Positions 49,571 to 58,229 of a stretch of 64,000 nt of DNA are shown piece by piece. The position numbers and the translations under genes are program-made. How positions within the stretch are numbered: the stretch's first letter is position 1; every line of letters starts with the position of its first letter. Where the stretch lies: positions 1 through 64,000 of the forward strand of contig NZ_JACESE010000011.1 in assembly GCF_013911965.1 (NCBI RefSeq). The letters run 5' to 3'. The notes under the pieces are model-generated. The model was not told where the DNA came from and did no database searches. It saw nothing but the letters and a program-made list of their open reading frames with translations. This DNA is from Phenylobacterium sp. (lineage in GTDB: Bacteria; Pseudomonadota; Alphaproteobacteria; Caulobacterales; Caulobacteraceae).

Positions 49571-50976
49571 AGCTCACCACCCTCACCGAGCCTCTGCTGG
49601 AGTTCGGCACCGGCACGCACATCTGCCCGCGGACCGGGATTGAGCATATGGGCGTCTACGACCAGCGCGACGAGTTGCGACGCACGGAGCTGCGCATTGG
49701 GGTGGTTGGCCGCGGGGAGGGGATCGACCTTCTTGATGAGTGGCTCGAGCGGTGCCGCGGAGGGATCGAGCGCAAGAAAGAATCGCAGCTGCTGAACCTC
49801 TTCCGCGGCTTCGGCGGCATCAATCAGAGCTACGGATTCCTGACCCGGCTCATCAATTCGCCGCAGTACACCCGAACTCTCAAGAAGTCGGAGATCTCGG
49901 CGGTCATGAAGCTCACGTCCCGCCCGGACCGGGTGGAGCGGGCCGTCGAGCTCTATTACGAGCAGATCCGCTTCCTGGCCGAGAACAGGTCCGTGGACGT
50001 CATCGTCTGCGTGGTGCCGAACGAGATGTTCGACTCCATGACGGCGATGGCCAGCGGCGACGAAGAGAACGAAAGCGAGCTTGAGCACAATTTCAGGCGT
50101 ATCCTGAAGGCCCGGTGCATGCACCTTGGCACGCCCCTACAGTTGGTGCGCGAGAAGACTATCGTGTTCACCAAGCACGTCGCCGACCAGCAGGACGCCG
50201 CGACTAAGGCCTGGAACTTCTGCACCGCGCTCTACTACAAGGGCAACCGGACGATTCCCTGGCGGCTTGTCGAGGACAAGGCGAAGCTTAGGTCGTGCTA
50301 CATCGGCATAGGGTTCTACAAGAGCCGGGACGGGGAGACGGTGTCGTCAAGCTTGGCGCAGGTCTTCGACGAGTTCGGGCACGGGATCATTCTGCGCGGG
50401 ACGCCGGTGTCGATCGACAAGAGGAACCGGCACCCGTATCTGAGCGAGGATCAGGCCTACGAGTTGCTGCGCGATGCGCTCGACGAGTACGACCGAGCTC
50501 TGGAGCACATGCCGGCTCGGATCGTGATCCACAAGTCGAGTCACTTCCGGGACAGCGAGCGAAAAGGGTTCCTACGCGCCCTCGATGAAAAGGGCATCCG
50601 CGCCAAGGATTTCGTCGCGATCACAGACACCGACATTCGGCTGTTCGGCGACAAGGACTATCCGCCGAAGCGCGGCACGCTGCTGACGATCTCCGAGGCC
50701 GAGGGCGTGCTCTATACCCGCGGCACGGTTGATTTCTACAAGACCTACCCCGGCATGTATGTGCCCAGCCCGCTCAAGATAACGGTCTACGAGCAGGACT
50801 CGTCGCTGGAGAGCCTTTGCGATGAAATCTTGGGGCTGACGAAGATGAACTGGAACAACACCCAGATGGACGGTCGGCTGCCGATCACCCTGGAGTGCGC
50901 CCGGAAGATCGGGGACATCATGAAGTACGTCGCCGCGGGCGAAAAGCCTCAGGTCAGCTACAGCTTCTACATGTAA
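49567..50976 (+). CDS. Short prokaryotic Argonaute (MID-PIWI), catalytically inactive
   Basis: ATG at 49567, overlapping the effector stop, gives 469 residues, the size of a short pAgo without N and PAZ domains. The MID part (about 145-235) has VIVCVVPNEMF and QDAATKAWNFCTALYYKGNR followed by PWRL, the usual guide-binding block. The PIWI part (240-469) begins SCYIGIGFYKSRDG, where the first catalytic Asp is Gly. The third, in RIVIHKSSHFRDSERKGF, is Ser. So slicing is not expected, as in other short pAgos, which act as guided sensors. It ends in the aromatic C-terminus SYSFYM. Confidence 0.88.
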   Translation: MKLTTLTEPLLEFGTGTHICPRTGIEHMGVYDQRDELRRTELRIGVVGRGEGIDLLDEWLERCRGGIERKKESQLLNLFRGFGGINQSYGFLTRLINSPQYTRTLKKSEISAVMKLTSRPDRVERAVELYYEQIRFLAENRSVDVIVCVVPNEMFDSMTAMASGDEENESELEHNFRRILKARCMHLGTPLQLVREKTIVFTKHVADQQDAATKAWNFCTALYYKGNRTIPWRLVEDKAKLRSCYIGIGFYKSRDGETVSSSLAQVFDEFGHGIILRGTPVSIDKRNRHPYLSEDQAYELLRDALDEYDRALEHMPARIVIHKSSHFRDSERKGFLRALDEKGIRAKDFVAITDTDIRLFGDKDYPPKRGTLLTISEAEGVLYTRGTVDFYKTYPGMYVPSPLKITVYEQDSSLESLCDEILGLTKMNWNNTQMDGRLPITLECARKIGDIMKYVAAGEKPQVSYSFYM

Positions 50977-51196
50977 CGGCTGCAGGGGGTGCGGCTACGC
51001 GGCCGTGCGGTGTGAGCTTTCAGTTCAAGTTTTCTCCTCGAAATTGAGCAAGCGCGCGCTCATACGGGCGCGAGATCATATTATCGCCTAATATATCTTA
51101 TCGGAAATATTAATAGGAACGCTTGGTAATTTCAGCCAATGCTGATGAATGTCTCTGATATACCATTAGGTTCGCCAGATCTTCACCTTCCGTGGC
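50977..51196. other. AT-rich non-coding boundary after the Argonaute operon
   Basis: Between about 51040 and 51180 the DNA is strikingly AT-rich for this window (a run such as CATATTATCGCCTAATATAT near 51080). It has short imperfect inverted sequences and no reading frame. This is the usual mark of recently acquired DNA and probably also holds the terminators for the converging transcripts. Confidence 0.6.
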
Positions 51197-51871
51197 TCAT
51201 CCGCCGTGGCGGCCGCAGTAGCCGCCTCTTGCTTTGGCCTCTTTCCAAGCCTTCACAGGAAGCTGGCTCGAAACGCCGACAACGCCAGCCTTGCACCTGG
51301 CGCCGCTCAGAGTGACGCCCTCGCAGCGGATCGACCCCTCCGAAGAGAGCCACTCGACGAAGTCCTCACGGCTGAGGCCAGCTTGGCGCGCCATGGCGCC
51401 CGTCGGATTCACCAGGTATTCCTCCGCCACTTCAGGCTCGAGGGCGATCCTGACGTTCCCCCATCCAAGGCCCTTATCGATCCAATAGGCTTGTCCATGT
51501 GCGATGTGGGAACGGATGAGCTCCCTCTCGAGCGCATCAGGCGCCGGCCACTCCGTCATGGGCTCCGCAGGTTGAACTGAACCGCCGCCGTGTCCCTTGG
51601 GCTGGTGCTCCTTGCGCCCTGCGCGTACTAGAAAGGTGGATTGGGCGCGCCGGCCTGGCAGGCCCGTCGCAGCTTCAGCGAGCTGGAGGCTGAGCCCCTT
51701 CCCGAATTTGGCGTAGGCGAACAGCGCCGCCTGCCACCGCTCAGCCTCATCTTCGATTTCGGACAGCTGTAGAGCGCAGGCGCGCCTTTGGTCCTGGGCG
51801 GACTCCAGCGCCTGCTGCGCCTTTGTCAGTTCGGCGTTGGCTTCGATCAGCCGTTTCAGAGCAGGATGCAT
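51197..51871 (-). CDS. Hypothetical protein with coiled coil and C-terminal Cys/His cluster
   Basis: ATG at 51871 gives 224 residues. An N-terminal coiled coil (LIEANAELTKAQQALESAQD) precedes a middle region of unknown fold. The C-terminus has the zinc-like pattern RCEGVTLSGARCKAG ... GGYCGRHGG, similar to short CxxxTxxGxxC ... CxxH modules in phage and defence-associated proteins. It shares the strand with the DUF4209-like gene 83 bp upstream and may be co-transcribed. Confidence 0.62.
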   Translation of the reverse strand: MHPALKRLIEANAELTKAQQALESAQDQRRACALQLSEIEDEAERWQAALFAYAKFGKGLSLQLAEAATGLPGRRAQSTFLVRAGRKEHQPKGHGGGSVQPAEPMTEWPAPDALERELIRSHIAHGQAYWIDKGLGWGNVRIALEPEVAEEYLVNPTGAMARQAGLSREDFVEWLSSEGSIRCEGVTLSGARCKAGVVGVSSQLPVKAWKEAKARGGYCGRHGG

Positions 51872-51954
51872 CAGAACCTCGAACGTCGGCTGGAGCTTAG
51901 TTCAGCCAGTGATTCGTAGCTCGGTGCCTGAGGTCAAAGATTGAAGCGATTGGT

Positions 51955-53757
51955 TCACGACGAGGCTTTCCCTTCGGCGGTCGCCGCGGCACCAGGAGCG
52001 CGCCACAGGCCGAGGAGCACGACGGTCTGGACCAGCCAGAGAACCGTCTGTTGCTCCATCTGATCGCGAGCAAGCAGGCCATGGGCGACCTCGTTGCGGA
52101 GGTTTGGGCCGCGCGGATCGGCGTAAAGCGTTGCGAGATGCACCGCGAGGTCGGGTCCGTGTTGGCCGAGCGCCGCCACGGTCTCCTTGCTGTAGAGCCC
52201 GTCCCCCATCGTCACCGCCACCTGCGCGCCCTTAAACTTGGGGTGCGGCTTGCTCGTCGGCCGGCCAATCAGGCCCATCAGACTGCGGAAACCGCGTTCG
52301 ATCTGCGGCACCAGCACATGCACCGCCTTCACGTGGTCGCCCTCGAACCAAGCCTCCAGTCCGTCGGACAACAGCGCGCCGTCGCCAAACAGCCCGGCCC
52401 TATTGCTCCAAGCGACGAAGTGGCCGGCGTGCAACTGGTAATGCTCGATCGCGGCCTCGAGCGCCCACCCTAGCCAGGGGGTGTTCATGCTGAGGCTGAA
52501 GTGGGCGTGCCGAAGGACGCGGCCATAGGGGTCGTCTTCGATGCTCCCGACGGTGGCGACGACGTGGTCCTCGCCCATGATCTGCTGCGGGATCATCGCC
52601 ATCAGCGGCGCGGCGTCTCCGATCGTCGCCAGCTGCTCCTCGAGCTGGGCTCGGCGCAGCATGAACTCGGCGCCGATGCGAGCGAACGCATCTACGACCG
52701 TGCCTTCGACGATCCGCGCCTGGAACGCCTCCACCTCGTCGAACGAGATGCGGACCTCCTGGCTGATTTCCGCCATCTGGTCGCGGGCTCCGCGGACCTT
52801 GGCCTGCATGAGGCGGCGGACCCGCTCGACATCGTCCGCGAGCCCGGCCTTCCGATAAGACTCCATGCTGTCGTTGAGCACGCTCGAGGCGGCGAGCGCC
52901 TCGGCGCGGCTGGCATGGTGTTCGCGGGCGCGGGCGATGATCGCGTGAATGCGCTTCTCGTCGGAGCTCTGCTTTAACTGACGGTAGTGCTTGATGAGCC
53001 GCTCGCCCGTTCGTTCAACGAAGTGAACGTCGAAGCGCTTCGGGTCTGCGGCGTCGGCGTAGCCGGCGAGCACGGTTTCCAGGTCCGCGACGAGGTGCGT
53101 CCTCTCCGCCTCCGTCAAGCCGGACTTCCGCTGCTCCGTGAGGATGTCGTAGGCCTGCCACCAGAGTTCGCCTTCGCTCAGCGCCACCCCGTGGAGCTGC
53201 AGGATCTCGGCCCGGATCGCGTCCACAAGGGCTTGATCATCCAGCTGAATGGCAAGCCCGAGCGCGCGGCGTAGGCGCATGAAGGCGTGGAGACGCTGCT
53301 CGGAGGGAACGCCGCTCGCCGCGCGGTAAGCATCAATGGCCAATCGCGCGAAGTGGGGTTCGCGCCGCGCGCCGGTCAGCACCTTCGGCCCAAGATCCCA
53401 GATCAAGTCGGCGTAATGGGCCTTCAAGGTGGGTGTCGTGAGCCCATCGGCGCGTAGCCGCCAAGCGTCCAGCACGTCGGCGTCCACAGCCGCCAGAGGC
53501 GGGCTGTCCACGACCTCGCCATTCTCATAGGTGGCGCTGAAGCGTGGTCCGAAATAACCGCCCCAAGGGCTGGGGTTGCCGGGATACGGCCGAATTTCGG
53601 CCGCCAGCCGATCGGCCTTCCATAGCTCTGGCTCACCTTCGGCTGCACCGGCTCGCAGCGCTTCAGCCACGTCCGTCAGGTCGACAGGACCGCCGGCGCG
53701 ATCGAAGCGGGCCAGCACCTCGTCCGGCGTTTCACTCGGGGCCGATGATGATGACAT
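51955..53757 (-). CDS. DUF4209-family protein with HEPN-like RNEVAH motif
   Basis: ATG at 53757 gives 600 residues, almost all helical. The C-terminal part (LYADPRGPNLRNEVAHGLLA) matches the DUF4209 ending. It contains R-x4-H, the catalytic signature of HEPN ribonucleases. Earlier segments (DLTDVAEALRAGAAEGEPEL, RLHAFMRLRRALGLAIQLDD) fit the DUF7380-like N-terminal half. Many HEPN proteins are toxins or abortive-infection nucleases. With the Argonaute system upstream and IetAS downstream, a defence function is likely, though untested for this family as far as I know. Confidence 0.68.
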   Translation of the reverse strand: MSSSSAPSETPDEVLARFDRAGGPVDLTDVAEALRAGAAEGEPELWKADRLAAEIRPYPGNPSPWGGYFGPRFSATYENGEVVDSPPLAAVDADVLDAWRLRADGLTTPTLKAHYADLIWDLGPKVLTGARREPHFARLAIDAYRAASGVPSEQRLHAFMRLRRALGLAIQLDDQALVDAIRAEILQLHGVALSEGELWWQAYDILTEQRKSGLTEAERTHLVADLETVLAGYADAADPKRFDVHFVERTGERLIKHYRQLKQSSDEKRIHAIIARAREHHASRAEALAASSVLNDSMESYRKAGLADDVERVRRLMQAKVRGARDQMAEISQEVRISFDEVEAFQARIVEGTVVDAFARIGAEFMLRRAQLEEQLATIGDAAPLMAMIPQQIMGEDHVVATVGSIEDDPYGRVLRHAHFSLSMNTPWLGWALEAAIEHYQLHAGHFVAWSNRAGLFGDGALLSDGLEAWFEGDHVKAVHVLVPQIERGFRSLMGLIGRPTSKPHPKFKGAQVAVTMGDGLYSKETVAALGQHGPDLAVHLATLYADPRGPNLRNEVAHGLLARDQMEQQTVLWLVQTVVLLGLWRAPGAAATAEGKASS

Positions 53758-53902
53758 GGTCTATCACGCGGGGACCGACCGCCCGCGTAGAGACAGGCCG
53801 ACGGTGACATGGGTGGGAGCGGGCAGAGGTATATAGGTGCGCGTCTCGGCCGGTCCCAAGCCTAGAGACCGAGCGACCTCGCCTCGCCCGACGTTCCTTT
53901 CC

Positions 53903-54166
53903 TCACGCCGCCGTGGCGAACTCTGGGAGCGTACATGACCCGTCGCCGACCGACGCCGGGGGACAGAGAAAGCGGCTCAGCCGAACGTAGTCGGGTGAGG
54001 TCACCTTGATCTCCGCCCAGGCGCCCTTGTCCGTGAGCGCCCGTGCGATGCGCCAGGCCGCGTCTTCCGCCATCGCGCCCGATCGGAAAACCAGCGGCGC
54101 GGCGAGCTGTTCAGACTGCACCATCCAACCCGCCCCCGTGGGGACGACCGAAATGGGATGAAGCAC
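53903..54166 (-). CDS. Small hypothetical protein, DUF2188-like
   Basis: GTG at 54166 is preferred over ATG at 54232 because the extra N-terminus is arginine-rich and not domain-like. The 87-residue product (HPISVVPTGAGWMVQSEQLA, then WRIARALTDKGAWAEIKV) has the strand-helix pattern of DUF2188-type proteins, like the gene at 13776. Function unknown. Confidence 0.5.
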   Translation of the reverse strand: MLHPISVVPTGAGWMVQSEQLAAPLVFRSGAMAEDAAWRIARALTDKGAWAEIKVTSPDYVRLSRFLCPPASVGDGSCTLPEFATAA

Positions 54167-54319
54167 CGCTGTTCCTCCTCTCCTGCGCAAGCGTAGCCTT
54201 GGTCGATTTAGGTCGCTTGGGTGGGCCCACAAGAGGCTGAAGGCAGGGTTCGTGCTGCGGCTGAGCCAAGCATGCGGAGGGGCAGATCGAGATCGACTGC
54301 AGCGCGACCCGGATCGCCT

Positions 54320-56659
54320 TCAGGCGGGCAGGCGAACCTGGGCGCGGAGGCGGGCATAGAGCTGAACCTCGGGCTGGTGCTGCATCTCCACCACGAGGGC
54401 GAAGCGTTGGCGCGTCTCGAACGAGGCCGCCCAGCCGGCTTCACATCGGACCACCAGGTGGTAGGAGCCGCCATAGGCATCGGTGTCTCGCGTGAACGTC
54501 ACGCTGGCGGTCTGGACGGTGTTCCGTTCCCGCTCGCGCGGCCCCGGCTCCATGCCGCAGTTGAACCGATTGTCGAGATCGGGGCGGCGACCCTCCGCCT
54601 GGGTGCGACGGCGAAAGTGATCGAAGATCAGCGCCGGATCACACCCGCGGACCAGGCGGAAGCTCATCCCGACACCCGCATAGTCGGCGCGGGTATGGCG
54701 GACCGGGGGATCGTAGGCGAGGCTGACCCGGATGGTGCGCCGCCCTCCTCCCTGGAAGAGTTCGGGTATGGGGACCTGATAGACGGCGAAATGGTCCAGT
54801 GGCAGCTCGTCCTCGGCGAACAGGACCACGCGATGGTCGTCCGAGTAGGCGGCGCGTTCAGCGTCGGGCCGGCCATTCCCGCAAACCGCCCTCACGGTGT
54901 CGTTGCCCAGCGGCTGCAGCCGCAGCTCCGCCGGCTGCGGGACCTCGCTGGCGCCGGCGAGAAGGGCCCGCATCAAATTGGCTGACGCGTTCGGGAACCG
55001 GCCCAGGAGCCGCGCCGCCTTCGACGCCACCAGGGGGGCTGCGTATGACGTGCCGGAGCCCGCGGTGAAGAGACGGTCCAGGAAGCGATGATGGAGGGTG
55101 AGCACGCCGGCGGAAGCGAGATCCTCGCCGAGGCGCAGCCGCCCAACCATAGGGTCGAACACCATCGTGCCGCCGACATCCACCAGGTCCGGCTTCGTGG
55201 AGCCCCCGATCCCCGGGCCCACGCGGGAAAACGGGGCTGGCTCCAGCGCCCGCGTGATCGGCCGAACATGCACGTCGTCGGCGAACTCCGGCCCCAGCCC
55301 CTCCCCGTGCGCCAAGGCGCCGACGGTCAGGACGTTCATGGCGCCGGCCGGCTCGCAAATGCGATTGGCGGGCTCGGTGAGATAGCCCGGGTACTCTGTC
55401 ACCGCCTGCTCGATCCGATTGCCGCCGCGCGGCGCGCGGTTTCCGGCCGAGACGATGATTAGGACGTCGAGCTCGCGGGCCAGCTCGTCCAGCGTCTGCG
55501 CCCAGGGACCGACCTTGCCGCCGTCATACGGGCGCTTTGGATCACCGAGCGCCACGACGAAGATGCGGCAGCCAAACCGCCCGTGGAGGCCGGCGATCGC
55601 CTCACGCATCTGGGTCGGCACGAGGCGACGGTCGTCGAAGCCGCCGCGGTCGTTGATCACCTTGGCGACGGCCAGCCTGGCGGTTCTCGCGAGCTGTCCG
55701 GCCTCGAGCTGCGCCCGCAGGTCGCCGAACAGCGCCACGCCGCTCACCCGGGTGCCGTGGCCCCACTCGTCGGCTGTGCCTAGGCTCGCCGGCGCACCAA
55801 TGGCTCCCACGATCGCGTCGGCCAGCAGCGGGTGATCATTCACCCCGCTGTCGATGACGCCGATGACGGGCGCGTCGTCCGGCAAGGGGGCGAGGGCCGG
55901 AAGCTCTTCCAGCGTGAGGTTCAACGCCTCGCCGATGGCCACGTCCGGCTCAGGCGGGAGATCGAGAGCCGCAACCTCCTCCACATCGAGCAGCGTCCTG
56001 ACGACCGCCCCGTCGGCGCGCAGCCTCAACATCGTGATCGATGGGCCGACATAGCGGTCCAGGACCTCCCCTTCCCGCCTCTCGATATAGTCGGCGATCT
56101 GGTCGAGCTTGCGCGTTCGCGCCTCACGGCGCCCGAAGTCCCAGAGCTCCAGGTCCAGGACGAACTCGCGACCATCGGCGAAGTCTGCAGGCGCGGAGAA
56201 GCCCTCCTCGCGCAGGCGGATCCCGATGCGGTCCCGAGGGGTCACCGCGGCGATCTCTTCGACCCGATTGATGAACCCGCTGTACGCTGGTGAGGCCTGC
56301 CCGTCTGGGACGCCCCGCGCATAGGCGGCGAGGCGCTCGCGGAAGCCGCGCAGGTCATCTTCGGAAGCGAACAGGACGAGCGTCTTGTCCTCATCGGTGG
56401 AGAGCACCGTCAGGCCGAGCCGCTCCCAGTCTTCCTCCAGCGTCATGCCGTTCATGCGCACACGCAGGATCAGGGACGGATCGACGAACTCCGGTCGACG
56501 GCGGCGCTGCTGTTCTTCGACCGCCGCCGTGAGCTCGGCCTCGAGCCGGCCGCTGTGGTGACCCGGATCCCGCGCGGGCGCGCCGCCGCCGCCAGGCCGC
56601 TTGCGGCGCTCCAGCTGCTCAGGCAGGCGGACGAGCCGCAAGTGGTCGTGTCGCGGCAT
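54320..56659 (-). CDS. ietS: Subtilisin-family serine protease, IetS-like
   Basis: ATG at 56659 gives 779 residues. The N-terminal 250 residues are a charged specific domain. The S8 catalytic triad is complete: Asp 270 in VIGVIDSGVND, His 301 in WGHGTRVSG and Ser 538 in GSGTSYAAPLVA. There is no signal peptide, so it acts inside the cell. The AAA ATPase gene is 10 bp upstream. An ATPase/subtilase pair is the IetAS architecture, known as an enhanced-incompatibility/toxin-antitoxin system on Agrobacterium Ti plasmids and later as an anti-phage system, with IetS as the toxic protease. Confidence 0.85.
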   Translation of the reverse strand: MPRHDHLRLVRLPEQLERRKRPGGGGAPARDPGHHSGRLEAELTAAVEEQQRRRRPEFVDPSLILRVRMNGMTLEEDWERLGLTVLSTDEDKTLVLFASEDDLRGFRERLAAYARGVPDGQASPAYSGFINRVEEIAAVTPRDRIGIRLREEGFSAPADFADGREFVLDLELWDFGRREARTRKLDQIADYIERREGEVLDRYVGPSITMLRLRADGAVVRTLLDVEEVAALDLPPEPDVAIGEALNLTLEELPALAPLPDDAPVIGVIDSGVNDHPLLADAIVGAIGAPASLGTADEWGHGTRVSGVALFGDLRAQLEAGQLARTARLAVAKVINDRGGFDDRRLVPTQMREAIAGLHGRFGCRIFVVALGDPKRPYDGGKVGPWAQTLDELARELDVLIIVSAGNRAPRGGNRIEQAVTEYPGYLTEPANRICEPAGAMNVLTVGALAHGEGLGPEFADDVHVRPITRALEPAPFSRVGPGIGGSTKPDLVDVGGTMVFDPMVGRLRLGEDLASAGVLTLHHRFLDRLFTAGSGTSYAAPLVASKAARLLGRFPNASANLMRALLAGASEVPQPAELRLQPLGNDTVRAVCGNGRPDAERAAYSDDHRVVLFAEDELPLDHFAVYQVPIPELFQGGGRRTIRVSLAYDPPVRHTRADYAGVGMSFRLVRGCDPALIFDHFRRRTQAEGRRPDLDNRFNCGMEPGPRERERNTVQTASVTFTRDTDAYGGSYHLVVRCEAGWAASFETRQRFALVVEMQHQPEVQLYARLRAQVRLPA

Positions 56660-56669
56660 GCCGGGTTGT

Positions 56670-57659
56670 TCAGTCCGAGGCCTTCAGGCGAGCCCTTCCG
56701 GATCGGCGGCGAACCTCATCGGCGATGGCGCGGCGGAGGTCCTGCTCGCGGACAGTCTTGCGCCGATGGATGACGGCCGACTTGATGGCCTGGACGCAGA
56801 CGCGCTCGATCTCGGCATAGGAATAGCCTTCGAGCTTGCCGGCTTGGGCGAGCGGGTCGAAGTCGAGGGCCACGTTCTTGAACTTCAGCTTCAGGAACCG
56901 CTCGATCATCTGCCGGTCGGGCTTGTCGAACCAGATCACCTCGTCGAAGCGGCGCCAGATCGCCGGGTCGAGCGACTGGTCGAGGTTTGTCGCGGCGATC
57001 ATGAAGCCCTTGGGACGAATGCGGTCGATGAACAGCAGCAGGCTGTTGACCACGCGCCGCAGCTCATTGTGCTCGCTGGTGTCGTCGCGCGACCGCGCCA
57101 GGGCGTCGAACTCGTCGAGGAACAGGACGCAGGGCTGTTTCCGAGCGAACTCGAAGATCTTGCGGATATTGGCCGCCGTCTCGCCAAGGTAGGACGAGAT
57201 CAGCCGATCGATCTTGACCACGTAGAGGGGTAGCCCGAGCTCGGCTGCGAACACCTCCGCGCAGAGGGTCTTGCCGCACCCGGGAGGCCCGCAGAACAGC
57301 AGCTTCGAGCGAACCTCGAGGCCGCGCCGACGGATTTCGTCCCCTCGGCGGAACTCGTGGATCAGGTCGACGAACACGCGCACGTTCTCATCGCTGAGCA
57401 CGATGTCGTTCTTATTGTGCTCCGGCTCGACCCGCTCGACGAAGTCGCTGGCGGCGTCCGGGAACGGGATCAGGGGCGCCAGGGCCCTCGGGGCGGGCGT
57501 CCCAGGCTGGGCGTTATCCAGGGTCTTGCGAAGCGAGCGGGCGAGCACGCGGTTGTTCTTTTGTTCCTCTTCGAGGATGATCTGCTCGGCGACGGCCCGG
57601 AACTCGTCGTCCCGGCCGTAGCTCGCCAGCAGTTTCTTCATCAGCTCGCCGCGCGCCAT
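56670..57659 (-). CDS. ietA: AAA ATPase, IetA-like
   Basis: ATG at 57659 gives 329 residues. Walker A is GPPGCGKT (124-131), Walker B VLFLDEFDAL (Asp 183, Glu 184), sensor 1 in MIAATNLDQSLD, arginine finger in IWRRFDEV and a C-terminal lid (YSYAEIERVCVQAIKSA). It is of the FtsH/spastin-like group. The protease gene follows 10 bp downstream. In IetAS the ATPase restrains or delivers the protease. Predicted role: sensor/antitoxin of the pair. Confidence 0.85.
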   Translation of the reverse strand: MARGELMKKLLASYGRDDEFRAVAEQIILEEEQKNNRVLARSLRKTLDNAQPGTPAPRALAPLIPFPDAASDFVERVEPEHNKNDIVLSDENVRVFVDLIHEFRRGDEIRRRGLEVRSKLLFCGPPGCGKTLCAEVFAAELGLPLYVVKIDRLISSYLGETAANIRKIFEFARKQPCVLFLDEFDALARSRDDTSEHNELRRVVNSLLLFIDRIRPKGFMIAATNLDQSLDPAIWRRFDEVIWFDKPDRQMIERFLKLKFKNVALDFDPLAQAGKLEGYSYAEIERVCVQAIKSAVIHRRKTVREQDLRRAIADEVRRRSGRARLKASD

Positions 57660-57840
57660 GACGATTCGTCTTCGATGCCCCGCGGGACGTTAGTGGAATT
57701 CCGAGGCCCCGACCATTCGGCGCCAGGGCTTAAGATGGCGTCAACCATGCCGCTGCGCGAGGGGGCGGATGGCCGCGACCGTACGCCCGTCGAGCGATAG
57801 CGCCGCAAACGCCGAAGGGACTACGCCCTGGGCCGCGGGG

Positions 57841-58215
57841 CTACTTGCGCCGCCAGACGCCGTCGACGTCCCTGTAGTAGTCACCCGGCTTGAGCTTGGT
57901 GTCTCGCAGCGCCTTGGCCGCGGCGACGCCGGCGACCTCGGGCGTCACGCCGTTGCGCTTGGCCGTTTCCTCATAGACACGCCGCCGCCCGGCGTTGATC
58001 TCCTCGACGGCGGCTTGCAGCGCCGCATCGGCCGGCGTCGTGACGAAGCCGAGAAAGCCATCCGCCTGTTCGCCGACTTTCCCTGCGGCTTTCGCCGCGT
58101 CGACCAACACCTTGGCCGACGGCGCCTGCGCCAAGGCGAACCCCGGTCCGAGGCCGGCGACAACGGCGATCGACGCGACCGCAGCCCGTCTCGTCGGGCA
58201 GTAGCGACCTTCCAT
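57841..58215 (-). CDS. YdbL-family (DUF1318) periplasmic protein
   Basis: ATG at 58215 gives 124 residues with a signal peptide (RRAAVASIAVVAGLGPGFAL, cleavage after AQA likely). The mature part has EEINAGRRRVYEETAKRNGV, the YdbL signature, and ends GDYYRDVDGVWRRK. YdbL usually accompanies YnbE and the AsmA-like YdbH in lipid transport between membranes; neither is here. It is 14 bp downstream of the UspA gene, so probably in one transcript. Confidence 0.8.
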   Translation of the reverse strand: MEGRYCPTRRAAVASIAVVAGLGPGFALAQAPSAKVLVDAAKAAGKVGEQADGFLGFVTTPADAALQAAVEEINAGRRRVYEETAKRNGVTPEVAGVAAAKALRDTKLKPGDYYRDVDGVWRRK

Positions 58216-58229
58216 CGTCCACCCCGGCG

